Assembly: GCA_031367435.1 (NCBI GenBank)
Contig: JANLPV010000095.1
Coordinates: 19,653-83,652, forward strand
Source: WLMZ01 sp031367435
GTDB taxonomy: Bacteria; Actinomycetota; Acidimicrobiia; Acidimicrobiales; Ilumatobacteraceae
DNA length: 64,000 nucleotides
Direction of reading: 5' to 3'
Below the pieces are notes generated by a model. That model ran no database searches. It was not told where the DNA came from and was given only the letters and a program-made list of their open reading frames with translations. The position numbers and the translations under genes are program-made. Of this stretch, positions 1 to 8,127 are shown in pieces (positions within the stretch are counted from its first letter, which is position 1; every line of letters starts with the position of its first letter).

Positions 1-820
1 CCACCATCGTGTCGCCCTCACCCGACTCGTCGTCGAACTGAACGTCGCCCATCTCATCGTCGATCAGCGAGAACGCTTCATCCTCGAGGCGTATCGCCTG
101 ACGGGTGAGCGATTCGCGGGCCTCAATCAAAGCCTTGTGCTGGGCGGTGAGAAACTTGACGTCGAAGTCCTTGGTGTACTTGATGCCGTCTTTGGTTTCA
201 CCCTTCACAGGCGGAAGCGTTGGAGCAGGCACCGGTAGGGCGGTCTTCTTGGCAAGCACCGATTTTTTGATAGGCAAAGGCGCTGGCGCAGCCTTTGCAA
301 CAACGGGGGCAGCGGATATGGGGGGCACTGACACAGCTTTCTTGGCAATCGTGGGGGTTGCGTTCTTCGTTACTGGCGCTGCCTGCTTGATAGCCGGCGA
401 CAATTTCTTTGCCGGTGGCGCGGCCTTCTTAGCTACCGCCGCTGCCTTTTTGGCAGGTGCGGCCTTCGTCAGCACGGCCTTTGCTGGGGCAGCCTTTTTC
501 GAAGCGACCTTTGCTAGTGCAGCCTTGGTGGGAGTGGCCTTTTTGGGGGTGGCCTTCTTTGGCGCGGTCTTGGTGGCGACAGCCTTCTTTAGTGCGGGTT
601 TCGTGACGGCCGCTGCTTTCGGTGCCACCTTCTTCGCAACTGCGTGGTTCGCCACGGCCTTCTTCGCAACTGCTGGCTTCGCCACGGCCTTGTTGGCCAC
701 GACCTTCTTGGGTGCCGCGACAGCCTTCTTGGCCACCGGCGCAGCCTTCTTCGCTACAGGAGCGACCTTTTTGGCAACGCCTGCTGTCTTCTTAGTTGGA
801 GCGACAACCTTCTTGGCCAT
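1..820 (-). CDS. TraR/DksA-family zinc-finger protein with Lys/Ala-rich N-terminal tail (partial, C-terminus outside window)
   Basis: The reading frame opens at an ATG (818-820) and stays open for 273 codons to the window edge. A GGAGG ribosome site (826-830) lies 5 nt upstream. The first ~180 residues are a low-complexity Lys/Ala/Pro/Val tail with repeated AKKA and PKK blocks. The final ~60 visible residues, ending in GDVQFDDESGEGDTMV, match the entry to the coiled-coil/zinc-finger domain of actinobacterial TraR/DksA proteins, which act on RNA polymerase. The zinc cysteines would lie beyond the window. A gene of this family commonly sits near ileS in Actinobacteria. The tail resembles histone H1-like or DNA/RNA-binding extensions (inference). 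A long opposite-strand frame here is only the antisense of the lysine codons. Confidence 0.85.
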   Translation of the reverse strand, partial: MAKKVVAPTKKTAGVAKKVAPVAKKAAPVAKKAVAAPKKVVANKAVAKPAVAKKAVANHAVAKKVAPKAAAVTKPALKKAVATKTAPKKATPKKATPTKAALAKVASKKAAPAKAVLTKAAPAKKAAAVAKKAAPPAKKLSPAIKQAAPVTKNATPTIAKKAVSVPPISAAPVVAKAAPAPLPIKKSVLAKKTALPVPAPTLPPVKGETKDGIKYTKDFDVKFLTAQHKALIEARESLTRQAIRLEDEAFSLIDDEMGDVQFDDESGEGDTMV

Positions 821-888
821 GAGGACCTCCCGATCGACCACAAGTGCCGGATCGTAGGCCATAGACAGCCCATCGCCAACGACCACGG

Positions 889-1185
889 TCACTTTGCTGG
901 AAAGATTGCCTCAAGACGGTCGAGCGCATCGCGGGCATTGAGACCTGAAATCAGCACGCGCTTGCGTCGCGAATGACCCCCGGACGCGATGGAAACTCGA
1001 CGAGCCGGTACATCGAATACCTGTGCTACGAGACGCACGACAGCCTCATTCGCCGCGCCATCGCGCGGCGCGGCGGCAATGGCCAGTTTTAGTGCGTCAC
1101 CGTGATACCCCGCCGCAGAAGTGCGTTTGGCACTTGGTTGCACATGCACCAACAGCGCGATGCCGCCCTCGACGTCGGTGATCAT
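889..1185 (-). CDS. DUF167 (YggU) family protein
   Basis: This 98-residue protein has the compact DUF167 fold signature: VHVQPSAKRT near the start, LKLAIAAAPRDGAANEAV in the middle, and VSIASGGHSRRKRVLI near the end. Biochemical function is unknown; YggU is a small single-domain protein with RNA-binding suggested by structure. The ATG at 1183-1185 was chosen because it lies 11 nt after the ileS stop and gives the normal family length. A longer upstream frame would run into ileS. It is probably co-transcribed with ileS and the following dksA-like gene. Confidence 0.85.
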   Translation of the reverse strand: MITDVEGGIALLVHVQPSAKRTSAAGYHGDALKLAIAAAPRDGAANEAVVRLVAQVFDVPARRVSIASGGHSRRKRVLISGLNARDALDRLEAIFPAK

Positions 1186-1196
1186 GGTCGCAGTCT

Positions 1197-4100
1197 CTAC
1201 GCCTTCACCACGTGCACCAAGGCCGGTTCGCCATCGAGTTCGCCTGTCAACTCCATGTCTGTTTCGACGTCGCCCCATGACAACGACAGCGACAAAGTTT
1301 CCTTCCGAACGAATTCGACGTGCTCGAGAAGTTGCTCACGAATGCGTGGCGATGTCCAAACGGTGAGCGCGATCCGATCGCTGACGTCGAGACCGGCGTC
1401 ACGACGGGCCTGCTGTACCAGCCGTACAAGGTCGCGTGCTACGCCTTCGGCGACGAGCGCGTCAGTGAGGTCGCAGTCAAGCACCACCACTCCCCGACCA
1501 CCCGCCAGCACCGTACTCGCGCCGCCTTCGGTGGCGACGAGTTTGAGCGAGTACTCGCCCGGCTCTAGGGCAAAGCCGCCCGCGACAACCGTTGCGCCAT
1601 CGCGATGCCAGTCACCGGCTTTGACAGCCTTGATGACCTGCTGAGTCTGGCCACCGAGACGCGGGCCGAGCGCGGCCGGTACCACCTGCAACACGCTGGT
1701 CGCTACGGCGGCAACGTCGGTGGCGAGGATGACTGACTTGACATTTACCTCATCGGCGATGAGATCAGTGAACGCGGCGAGGTCGCCGCTCAGTGGGTCG
1801 GCGATCGTCAGCGACGCGAGCGGCTGGCGAACGCGGCGCCCGTGTGCCTTGCGCACGCTGAGCGTTGCCGAACAGACGTCACGCACGCGGTCCATGACGT
1901 CGACAAGATCTGCATCGGCCGGCAACGCCGCCGCGTCTGGCCAATCCTGCAGGTGCACGCTGCGCTCGCCGGTGAGGCCACGAAAGATCGCCTCACTCGT
2001 CAACGGCAGCAATGGCGCGACAACCTTGCAGACAACGCTCAACACCGTGTGTAGCGTGTCGAGCGCATCCTGGTCGCCGGCCCAGAATCGGTCGCGACTG
2101 CGGCGGATGTACCAGTTTGTGAGCGCATCGAGGAATGTGCGTACGTCGCTGCATGCGAGGTACAAGTCGTACGCATCCATATCGGCGGTGACCGTCTCCA
2201 CGAGTTCGCGCGTCTTCGCGAGCACGTATCGATCAAGCACATTCGTCGACGAGGTGTTGAGCGAGCCCGTCTTGCCCTCGGCGTTCGCGTAGAGCGTGAG
2301 GAAATACCAGCTGTTCCAGAGCGGAAGAATCACCTGACGGATGGTCTCGCGCATGCCACTTTCGGACACGGGCGCGTCACCGCCGCGCAGAATCGCCGAC
2401 GACAACAACGACCAGCGCATCGCGTCGGCACCATAGGTGTCGAACACCTTCCAGGGGTCTGGATAGTTGCGCAGGCTCTTCGACATCTTCTGACCGTCGT
2501 CGCCGAGCAAGATGCCGTGACTCACACAGTTACGAAAGGCCGGTCGATCGAACAGTGCAGTTGCGAGCACGTGCAATGTGTAGAACCAACCACGCGTCTG
2601 GTTGATGTATTCGACAATGAAGTCGCCTGGATAGTGCGACTCGAACCATTCGCGATTCTCGAACGGATAGTGAACCTGTGCAAAGGGCATCGATCCACTT
2701 TCGAACCAGCAGTCGAGCACCTCTGGCACGCGACGCATCATCGATTGCCCCGTGGGATCATCAGGATTCGGTCGGACGAGATTGTCGACGGCCGGGCGAT
2801 GCAGGTCGGTGACCTCTACGCCGAAGTCGCGCTGCATGTCGGCAAGGCTGCCGTACACGTCGAGACGTGGGTAGTCAGGGTTATCGCTTTTCCACACAGG
2901 TATCGGTGAACCCCAGAAGCGGTTACGACTGATGCTCCAGTCGCGGGCATTGGCCAGCCACTTACCGAAAGAACCCTCCTTGATGTGGCCGGGCACCCAA
3001 TGGATTTGTTGATTCAGTTCGACCATGCGGTCGCGGATCGCCGTCACTTCCACGAACCACGATGAGATCGCGCGATACACGAGCGGCTGGGCACACCGCC
3101 AACAATGCGGGTAGCTGTGGTCGTAGCTCTCGTGACGGATCACGACGCCGCGCTCTTTCAGTTCGCGGATGACGAGTGGATTCGCGTCGAAGACGTGCTC
3201 GCCCACCCACGGATGCACCTCCTCGGTGTATCGACCATGCTCATCCATTGGACACAACGTCGGGATACCGACGGCGTTGCATGCGATCTGATCGTCCTCG
3301 CCAAAGCCGGGTGCCATGTGCACGATGCCGGTGCCGTCCTCAGTACTGACGAAATCGGCACCCAATACCTGAAACGCGTTGGGAGCATCTGCGAAGAAGT
3401 CGAACAGGGGCGTGTACGTGCGACCGACGAGATCGCTGCCAAGCATCGTTGCAATCTGCGTTGCGTCGCCCAACTCGCGTTCATATGACTCGAGGCGCGA
3501 GGCGGCCAGCACATACCGACGACCGTCGCTGTGTTGCATAACGGCGTACTCGATGTCGGGTCCAACGGCGAGGGCAAGGTTGGCAGGCAGCGTCCATGGC
3601 GTCGTGGTCCAGGCGAGGAGGTGTTCGCCGGATTCCAACTCGAACGCAACGGTGAGCGCAGGATCTTGTCGATCGCGATACACGTCGTCCATACGCGTCT
3701 CGGTATTGCTGAGCGGTGTCTCGCAGCGCCAGCAGTATGCCAACACGCGGAATCCCTCATAGACAAGACCCTTGTCATAGAGCGTCCGGAACGCCCACAT
3801 CACACTTTCCATGTACGACAGGTCGAGGGTCTTGTAGTCGTTCTCGAAATCGACCCAGCGGGCCTGGCGGCCAACGTAGCGCTCCCATTCACTGGTGTAG
3901 CGCAGCACGCTCGTACGGCACGCGTCATTGAATTTGTCGATCCCGAATTCGGCGATCTCGGGGTGTCCACTGATACCGAGTTCCTTCTCGGCTTCAACCT
4001 CGGCAGGGAGCCCGTGACAGTCCCAGCCAAAACGACGGTCGACGCGACGACCACGCATCGTTTGATAGCGCGGCACTGCGTCCTTCACGTATCCGGTGAG

Positions 4101-4301
4101 GAGATGACCGTAGTGCGGGAGGCCATTCGCAAACGGGGGGCCGTCGTAGAAGATGTACTCGTTGTCGGTGAGGCCCGCTGCGCTTCCCGCAGGACGTTGC
4201 TCGATGCTCGCCTCGAACGTGCGGTCGGTCTCCCAGAACGCCTGCACGCCTTGCTCGAGCAGCGGCAGATTCGGTTGCGATTCAACGTTGGGGTATGTCA
4301 C
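1197..4301 (-). CDS. ileS: isoleucyl-tRNA synthetase, long (IleS2-like) type
   Basis: This class I aminoacyl-tRNA synthetase of 1034 residues charges tRNA-Ile in the cytoplasm. The HIGH-type motif (PPFANGLPHYGHLL) is at about residues 55-68 and the KMSKS loop (KMSKSLRNYPDP) at about 600. Between them lies the CP1 editing domain, containing TWTTTPWTLPANLALA-like sequence. The length and the absence of a C-terminal zinc domain fit the eukaryote-like form usual in Actinobacteria. The start is GTG (4299-4301), with an AGGAG site (4307-4311) 5 nt upstream. That site sits inside a T-box leader, so translation initiation is probably controlled by uncharged tRNA-Ile. Confidence 0.97.
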   Translation of the reverse strand: MTYPNVESQPNLPLLEQGVQAFWETDRTFEASIEQRPAGSAAGLTDNEYIFYDGPPFANGLPHYGHLLTGYVKDAVPRYQTMRGRRVDRRFGWDCHGLPAEVEAEKELGISGHPEIAEFGIDKFNDACRTSVLRYTSEWERYVGRQARWVDFENDYKTLDLSYMESVMWAFRTLYDKGLVYEGFRVLAYCWRCETPLSNTETRMDDVYRDRQDPALTVAFELESGEHLLAWTTTPWTLPANLALAVGPDIEYAVMQHSDGRRYVLAASRLESYERELGDATQIATMLGSDLVGRTYTPLFDFFADAPNAFQVLGADFVSTEDGTGIVHMAPGFGEDDQIACNAVGIPTLCPMDEHGRYTEEVHPWVGEHVFDANPLVIRELKERGVVIRHESYDHSYPHCWRCAQPLVYRAISSWFVEVTAIRDRMVELNQQIHWVPGHIKEGSFGKWLANARDWSISRNRFWGSPIPVWKSDNPDYPRLDVYGSLADMQRDFGVEVTDLHRPAVDNLVRPNPDDPTGQSMMRRVPEVLDCWFESGSMPFAQVHYPFENREWFESHYPGDFIVEYINQTRGWFYTLHVLATALFDRPAFRNCVSHGILLGDDGQKMSKSLRNYPDPWKVFDTYGADAMRWSLLSSAILRGGDAPVSESGMRETIRQVILPLWNSWYFLTLYANAEGKTGSLNTSSTNVLDRYVLAKTRELVETVTADMDAYDLYLACSDVRTFLDALTNWYIRRSRDRFWAGDQDALDTLHTVLSVVCKVVAPLLPLTSEAIFRGLTGERSVHLQDWPDAAALPADADLVDVMDRVRDVCSATLSVRKAHGRRVRQPLASLTIADPLSGDLAAFTDLIADEVNVKSVILATDVAAVATSVLQVVPAALGPRLGGQTQQVIKAVKAGDWHRDGATVVAGGFALEPGEYSLKLVATEGGASTVLAGGRGVVVLDCDLTDALVAEGVARDLVRLVQQARRDAGLDVSDRIALTVWTSPRIREQLLEHVEFVRKETLSLSLSWGDVETDMELTGELDGEPALVHVVKA

Positions 4302-4510
4302 GGCTTCTCCTGATTGACGACGTTCTTCGTGTCGGTCAGGGACGAGCCGAAGCCCGCGGTACCACCCTGCTTACTGACGGCCGCAGCCGACAGTCGCTCT
4401 CGTGCGCCAGCGATCACGGGCTGGACCCGCTCGGTTCTACTGACACAACTTGTGTTGTGCGTTCTTCCGAAAGCTCAGAGGTGATTGCCTCGTCAATGCC
4501 GTTCGCTGCA
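4302..4510 (-). promoter_or_regulatory. T-box riboswitch leader of ileS (translational type)
   Basis: The leader contains a near-consensus T-box, AGGGTGGTACCGCGGG, at 4353-4368. Upstream, the run GGCAATCACC places an ATC (isoleucine) codon at 4483-4485 as the likely specifier, followed by a conserved-looking GGAAGAACGC. No U-run terminator is visible. Instead GGCTTC (4349-4354), just after the T-box, can pair with GAAGCC (4302-4307), which abuts the AGGAG ribosome site and the GTG start. This fits the translational T-boxes with short stem I known for actinobacterial ileS. Exact 5' end is not determined. Confidence 0.93.
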
Positions 4511-4541
4511 GGCTAGCCGTGCCAGGGCGCGGAGCCGATGC

Positions 4542-4571
4542 AATTTGGGACGATTCAGCTCGGGCGGTCAA
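4542..4571 (-). promoter_or_regulatory. possible promoter for the ileS T-box transcript
   Basis: TTGACC (4566-4571) and a poor -10, CAAATT (4542-4547), are separated by 18 bp. The -35 lies in the last codons of divIVA. The -10 lacks the usual TA start, so this is a weak call; ileS may instead be read through from divIVA. Confidence 0.25.
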
Positions 4572-5568
4572 ATCCTGGTGGAGTGTCGTCGAGCGATCCG
4601 AGGCTGACGCGGCTCATTGGCTGAGTGACGTCGTAATACCCCTCGATCACCGAACCTGTGGGCGGTGCAACGAGCAACGCCTCTGAATGCGTGGGTGCAC
4701 GCATCGGCACTGGCGGATGTAGCTCCCCCGAGCCGAGCGCTGCCGCGTCAGGCAGGGGCTGGCCGAGTGCGGGCGTCGCATCGATATCGACCTGGACACT
4801 TCCCGAGGCTGGAACCTGAGCGGGGGAATCGGCAACGTCGGCGGCTCGGTGGTCGTCAGCGTGGTCGTAGTCGTAGTTGTGTTCGTCGTCGTTATCTGCG
4901 ATGGCGTCGTGATCTGCGATGGCGTTGTTGAGGTCAGCATTGGGCGCGACGCCAGCTGAGATGACGGGACGATGTAGGTCGGCAAGTCCGCCTGGCACCT
5001 TCGCAACGATGTCGCTCAACGCGCTGGCAACGTCACGGAGGCGTTCGCGCTGCGAGACGATGTGTTGCTCGAGGCTCTCCACATCGCTGAGGAGAAAATC
5101 GCGACGAGCTTCCAACGACTGCACTTCGCTTTCGATCTGCACGCGCTCTGCTTCAGCGGTACGGCGGGCATCGGCCTTGGCGTCGTCGAGCAGGCGATTG
5201 AGCATGCCCTGCGCGCCATCGATGAGCACCTGGGCCTCGACCTTGGCCTTCATCGTGATCTGTGCGGCCTCGAGTGTGGCCTCGCGCAAGGTGGTGTCGG
5301 CCGTGCGTTGAGCAAGTAGAAGAGCCCTACTGATGCTCTCCACTGCTTCATCCTGACCGGGTCCGGCCGCCGCTGCGGGTTGAGCTGCGATCTCTTGCAG
5401 CCGCGCTGTTGCGGCACGTGCACGTGCCTCCATCGCCGCGGCGTGCTTTTGCATTGCCTCGAACGACGACGCAAGTTGGGCAAGGTACGACTTCACTTCA
5501 TCGGGATCGCACCCCTTCTTCACAATCTTGAAGGTGGTACTCGAGACGGATTCCGGACTCAGTTCCAT
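4555..5568 (-). CDS. DivIVA/Wag31-like polar growth and division scaffold
   Basis: The protein has 337 residues. The N-terminal ~40 residues (TTFKIVKKGCDPDEVKSYL) match the DivIVA lipid-binding domain, which has a conserved pattern of F/x/+GYDPDEVD. Residues ~40-190 are a long, heptad-rich coiled coil with many Ala, Glu and Arg residues. The C-terminal ~140 residues are acidic and low-complexity, including runs of Asp and His near residue 220-235. DivIVA proteins coat curved membranes and recruit cell-wall machinery. Its position beside sepF and ftsZ is the standard actinobacterial arrangement. No clear ribosome site precedes the ATG. Confidence 0.88.
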   Translation of the reverse strand: MELSPESVSSTTFKIVKKGCDPDEVKSYLAQLASSFEAMQKHAAAMEARARAATARLQEIAAQPAAAAGPGQDEAVESISRALLLAQRTADTTLREATLEAAQITMKAKVEAQVLIDGAQGMLNRLLDDAKADARRTAEAERVQIESEVQSLEARRDFLLSDVESLEQHIVSQRERLRDVASALSDIVAKVPGGLADLHRPVISAGVAPNADLNNAIADHDAIADNDDEHNYDYDHADDHRAADVADSPAQVPASGSVQVDIDATPALGQPLPDAAALGSGELHPPVPMRAPTHSEALLVAPPTGSVIEGYYDVTQPMSRVSLGSLDDTPPGFDRPS

Positions 5569-5613
5569 CAGCAGATGTTACGTTGCTCGACGCGCTGCGT
5601 TGCACTCATTGGA

Positions 5614-6180
5614 TTAGTCGTCGTATCCGGGATTGGCGCGTGTGAGCGGCTTGAGTAGATACACACCACTCGCTACCTTTTCCATGCTGCCATTGAGGCC
5701 GTAACACAACCCGCTTGCGAAGTCGATCAGGCGACGCGAAACCTCGCGCTCGGTGCCCTCGAGGTTCATGATGACCGGCAGGCCCTCTTTGAAACGATCG
5801 GCAATTTCTTGCGCTTGATCGAAGCGTCGCGGCTTCACCGTTGTTGGTTCGCCTGATCCTGGCACCACTGTGCGCACGGTAGGGGTAACGGGGCGAGGAT
5901 TGGTTGGGCGGGGCTGCACGGACGAGTCATCCGACGGCTGCTGTGGCCGACGCGTGGCCGCGGACTCGGGCGTATGCAACGGAAAGCTCTGACGACCCTG
6001 GGTACCGCGGGTGCCATCGTCGTCAGTGTCGGCGTATCCTCCACGACCCGACCGAGGCACCGGCTCGGGCTCACGCTGCGCGCGAGACGGCCTGGGCTGT
6101 TCCATCGACTGGTCGTAGTCGTCGTATGCATCATCGGGGCCAAGACCAAGAAAATCCATTGCCCGCTTCATGATTGACAT
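5614..6180 (-). CDS. sepF: SepF, FtsZ membrane anchor
   Basis: This 188-residue protein starts with a short amphipathic membrane-targeting helix (MKRAMDFLGLG). A disordered Arg/Pro/Thr-rich linker covers residues ~15-105. The C-terminal ~80 residues form the SepF core (FKEGLPVIMNLEG, RRLIDFASGLCYGLNGSMEKV, GVYLLKP). SepF substitutes for FtsA, which is absent here as in other Actinobacteria, by tethering FtsZ to the membrane. A GGAGG site lies 8 nt before the ATG (6180), which supports this start over the second Met. Confidence 0.95.
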   Translation of the reverse strand: MSIMKRAMDFLGLGPDDAYDDYDQSMEQPRPSRAQREPEPVPRSGRGGYADTDDDGTRGTQGRQSFPLHTPESAATRRPQQPSDDSSVQPRPTNPRPVTPTVRTVVPGSGEPTTVKPRRFDQAQEIADRFKEGLPVIMNLEGTEREVSRRLIDFASGLCYGLNGSMEKVASGVYLLKPLTRANPGYDD

Positions 6181-6203
6181 TCGGTAATCCTCCTTCGCTG
6201 AGG

Positions 6204-6899
6204 TTATCGCATCTGAGCGCGCCGACTGGGACGCTCACCGAACAGCGCGCTGCCGACGCGTACGTGTGTTGCGCCCTGCTCGAGCGCGATCTCGAGGTCG
6301 TTGGTCATGCCCATCGAGCACGCCGCGAGGCCGGAGTCGTTGGCGAGGCGACGCACGAGCGAGAACGCGATGTGGCTCTGCGCTGCATCAGCAACCGTTG
6401 GGCCCACAGTCATCAGACCAAGGACCTGCAATTCGAGTAACTGGCAATGCTGCACGAGAGCGCTCGTTGCGGCTGGAACGCAGCCGCCTTTGGATTCTTC
6501 GCCTGTGCTATTGACCTGCACAAAGACAGTTGCTCCGGGCGATCGTCTCGCGATTTCCTCGGCAAGCGAGACACGATCAACGCTTTGCCAAACGTCGACC
6601 ATCGTCGCGATCATCTTCACCTTGTTGGTCTGTAGTTGACCAATGAAATGAACGGTTGGCAGTCGCGTGTCGGGCGACAGATCGGCAACCTTGTCACGTA
6701 ATTCCTGGGCATAGTTCTCGCCGATGGAACTGCATCCTGCCGCCGCGGCCGCGTGAATCGCATCGACGCCGAAACCCTTGGTGACTGCGATGAGCTCAAC
6801 AACGCGATCGCTGACAACGCGGCGGATTCTCTCGCGCACTGAGGCGACAGCCAACGCGACAGCGTCTGCGTCGACCGAGCTCACGCGGACGTCAGGCAC
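6204..6899 (-). CDS. YggS/PLPBP-family pyridoxal-phosphate homeostasis protein
   Basis: This 231-residue single-domain alanine-racemase-like barrel begins with GTG. The PLP lysine lies in the early LIAVTKGFG motif, and the family signature HFIGQLQTNKVK follows at about 85-97. Later, MGMTNDLEIALEQGATHVRVGSALFG binds the PLP phosphate. These proteins buffer PLP and affect amino-acid pools; they have no known catalytic activity. It sits 8 nt downstream of ftsZ. The pgeF/yfiH gene often found between them is missing. Confidence 0.93.
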   Translation of the reverse strand: MPDVRVSSVDADAVALAVASVRERIRRVVSDRVVELIAVTKGFGVDAIHAAAAAGCSSIGENYAQELRDKVADLSPDTRLPTVHFIGQLQTNKVKMIATMVDVWQSVDRVSLAEEIARRSPGATVFVQVNSTGEESKGGCVPAATSALVQHCQLLELQVLGLMTVGPTVADAAQSHIAFSLVRRLANDSGLAACSMGMTNDLEIALEQGATHVRVGSALFGERPSRRAQMR

Positions 6900-6907
6900 A
6901 TCGTGAC

Positions 6908-8002
6908 CTACTTCAGGAACGAGGGCACATCAAAGTCGTCGTCATCATCACCGAGCGGGTCGGCCGATGAAGCAGCAAACAAATCCTTGATGGTTGACGC
7001 TGGCTTTGTGCTGTCGGCCGATTTGAGGGTGCCACGACCGGCCGATGGCGTGTCCCAACGGTCGAAGCCTGCGGCGATAACCGTGACCTTGATCTCGTCG
7101 CCCATCTCGTCGTCGATGACCGTGCCAAAGATGATGTTCGCATCTTGGTGGGCAACGCCGTGAATGATTTCAGCAGCTTCGTTCATCTCGAACAGACCCA
7201 TGCTCGACGGTCCGGTGATATTGAGCAAAATGCCTCGCGCGCCATCGATCGCTGCTTCAAGCAACGGGCTACTGATCGCCGCCTTGGCCGCCGTGGTCGC
7301 GCGATTTTCGCCGCTCGCCTGCCCGATGCCCATGAGCGCAGAACCCGCGTTGGAAAGGATCATGCGAACGTCGGCGAAGTCGGTGTTGATGAGGCCGGGC
7401 GTGGTGATGAGATTCGTGATGCCCGACACGCCTTGCAGCAGTACTTCGTCGGCCATCTTGAAGGCATTGAGTACGCTTGTCTTTTCGTTTGCAACGGTGA
7501 GCAAACGATCGTTGGGAATCACGATGAGCGTGTCGACTTTTTCCTTGAGCTTCTGCACGCCGGCATCAGCCTGCACCGAGCGCCGACGACCTTCGAATGC
7601 AAACGGGCGCGTCACGACTCCGATGGTGAGTGCACCCATCTTCTTCGCGATTTCGGCGATGATCGGTGCGGCGCCGGTACCGGTGCCGCCACCCTCGCCG
7701 GCGGTGATGAACACCATGTCGGCACCCTTGATCATTTCCTCGATCTCGTCGCTGTGTGACTCGCCGGCTGCACGACCGACTTCAGGATCGCTGCCGGCGC
7801 CGAGCCCGCGGGTGAGCTCGCGCCCGATATCGAGCTTGACATCGGCGTCGCTCATCAACAACGCCTGCGCGTCGGTATTGACGGCAATGAATTCAACGCC
7901 CTTCAGGCCCGCGTCGATCATGCGGTTCACGGCATTCACGCCGCCACCGCCGACGCCAATGACCTTGATCATTGCGAGATAATTTTGCGGCGCGCCTGCC
8001 AT
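6908..8002 (-). CDS. ftsZ: FtsZ, tubulin-like division GTPase
   Basis: The protein has 364 residues. The nucleotide-binding GGGGVNAVNRM is at residues 18-28, the tubulin signature GGGTGTG at 104-110, and the T7-loop region (INTDFADVRMIL) near 210. The C-terminal peptide DDDDFDVPSFLK is the conserved tail that binds SepF and other partners. Downstream of the GTPase core is a short variable linker. The ATG (8000-8002) has a strong GGAGG site 7 nt upstream (8010-8014). FtsZ polymerises into the cytokinetic ring. The 125-bp gap before it suggests a dedicated promoter in addition to read-through from ftsQ. Confidence 0.98.
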   Translation of the reverse strand: MAGAPQNYLAMIKVIGVGGGGVNAVNRMIDAGLKGVEFIAVNTDAQALLMSDADVKLDIGRELTRGLGAGSDPEVGRAAGESHSDEIEEMIKGADMVFITAGEGGGTGTGAAPIIAEIAKKMGALTIGVVTRPFAFEGRRRSVQADAGVQKLKEKVDTLIVIPNDRLLTVANEKTSVLNAFKMADEVLLQGVSGITNLITTPGLINTDFADVRMILSNAGSALMGIGQASGENRATTAAKAAISSPLLEAAIDGARGILLNITGPSSMGLFEMNEAAEIIHGVAHQDANIIFGTVIDDEMGDEIKVTVIAAGFDRWDTPSAGRGTLKSADSTKPASTIKDLFAASSADPLGDDDDDFDVPSFLK

Positions 8003-8127
8003 CAGGGAACCTCCGACATCTGTTCAGACATATGACATAGCAGGAGAACCCCAGCTATGGATTTGATTTTGCACCATCCTGCCACGTTCGACCGAGGAAA
8101 ACTGGGAGGGTGGGCCTACTTCGCGGC
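8003..8127 (-). promoter_or_regulatory. ftsQ-ftsZ intergenic leader
   Basis: This is the largest non-coding gap inside the mur/fts run. It contains the ftsZ ribosome site (8010-8014) and an AT-rich patch with TATGTC and ATATGTC in tandem about 15-30 nt further upstream. A promoter is likely here, but I cannot assign -35 and -10 boxes with confidence. Confidence 0.4.

Noticed and set aside
105..857. Long plus-strand reading frame rich in Ala, Phe and Thr
   Set aside because: It is the antisense of the Lys/Ala codons of the dksA-like gene and has no homology or ribosome site.
3531..4313. 260-codon plus-strand frame opposite ileS
   Set aside because: It is a high-GC shadow of the ileS 5' half.
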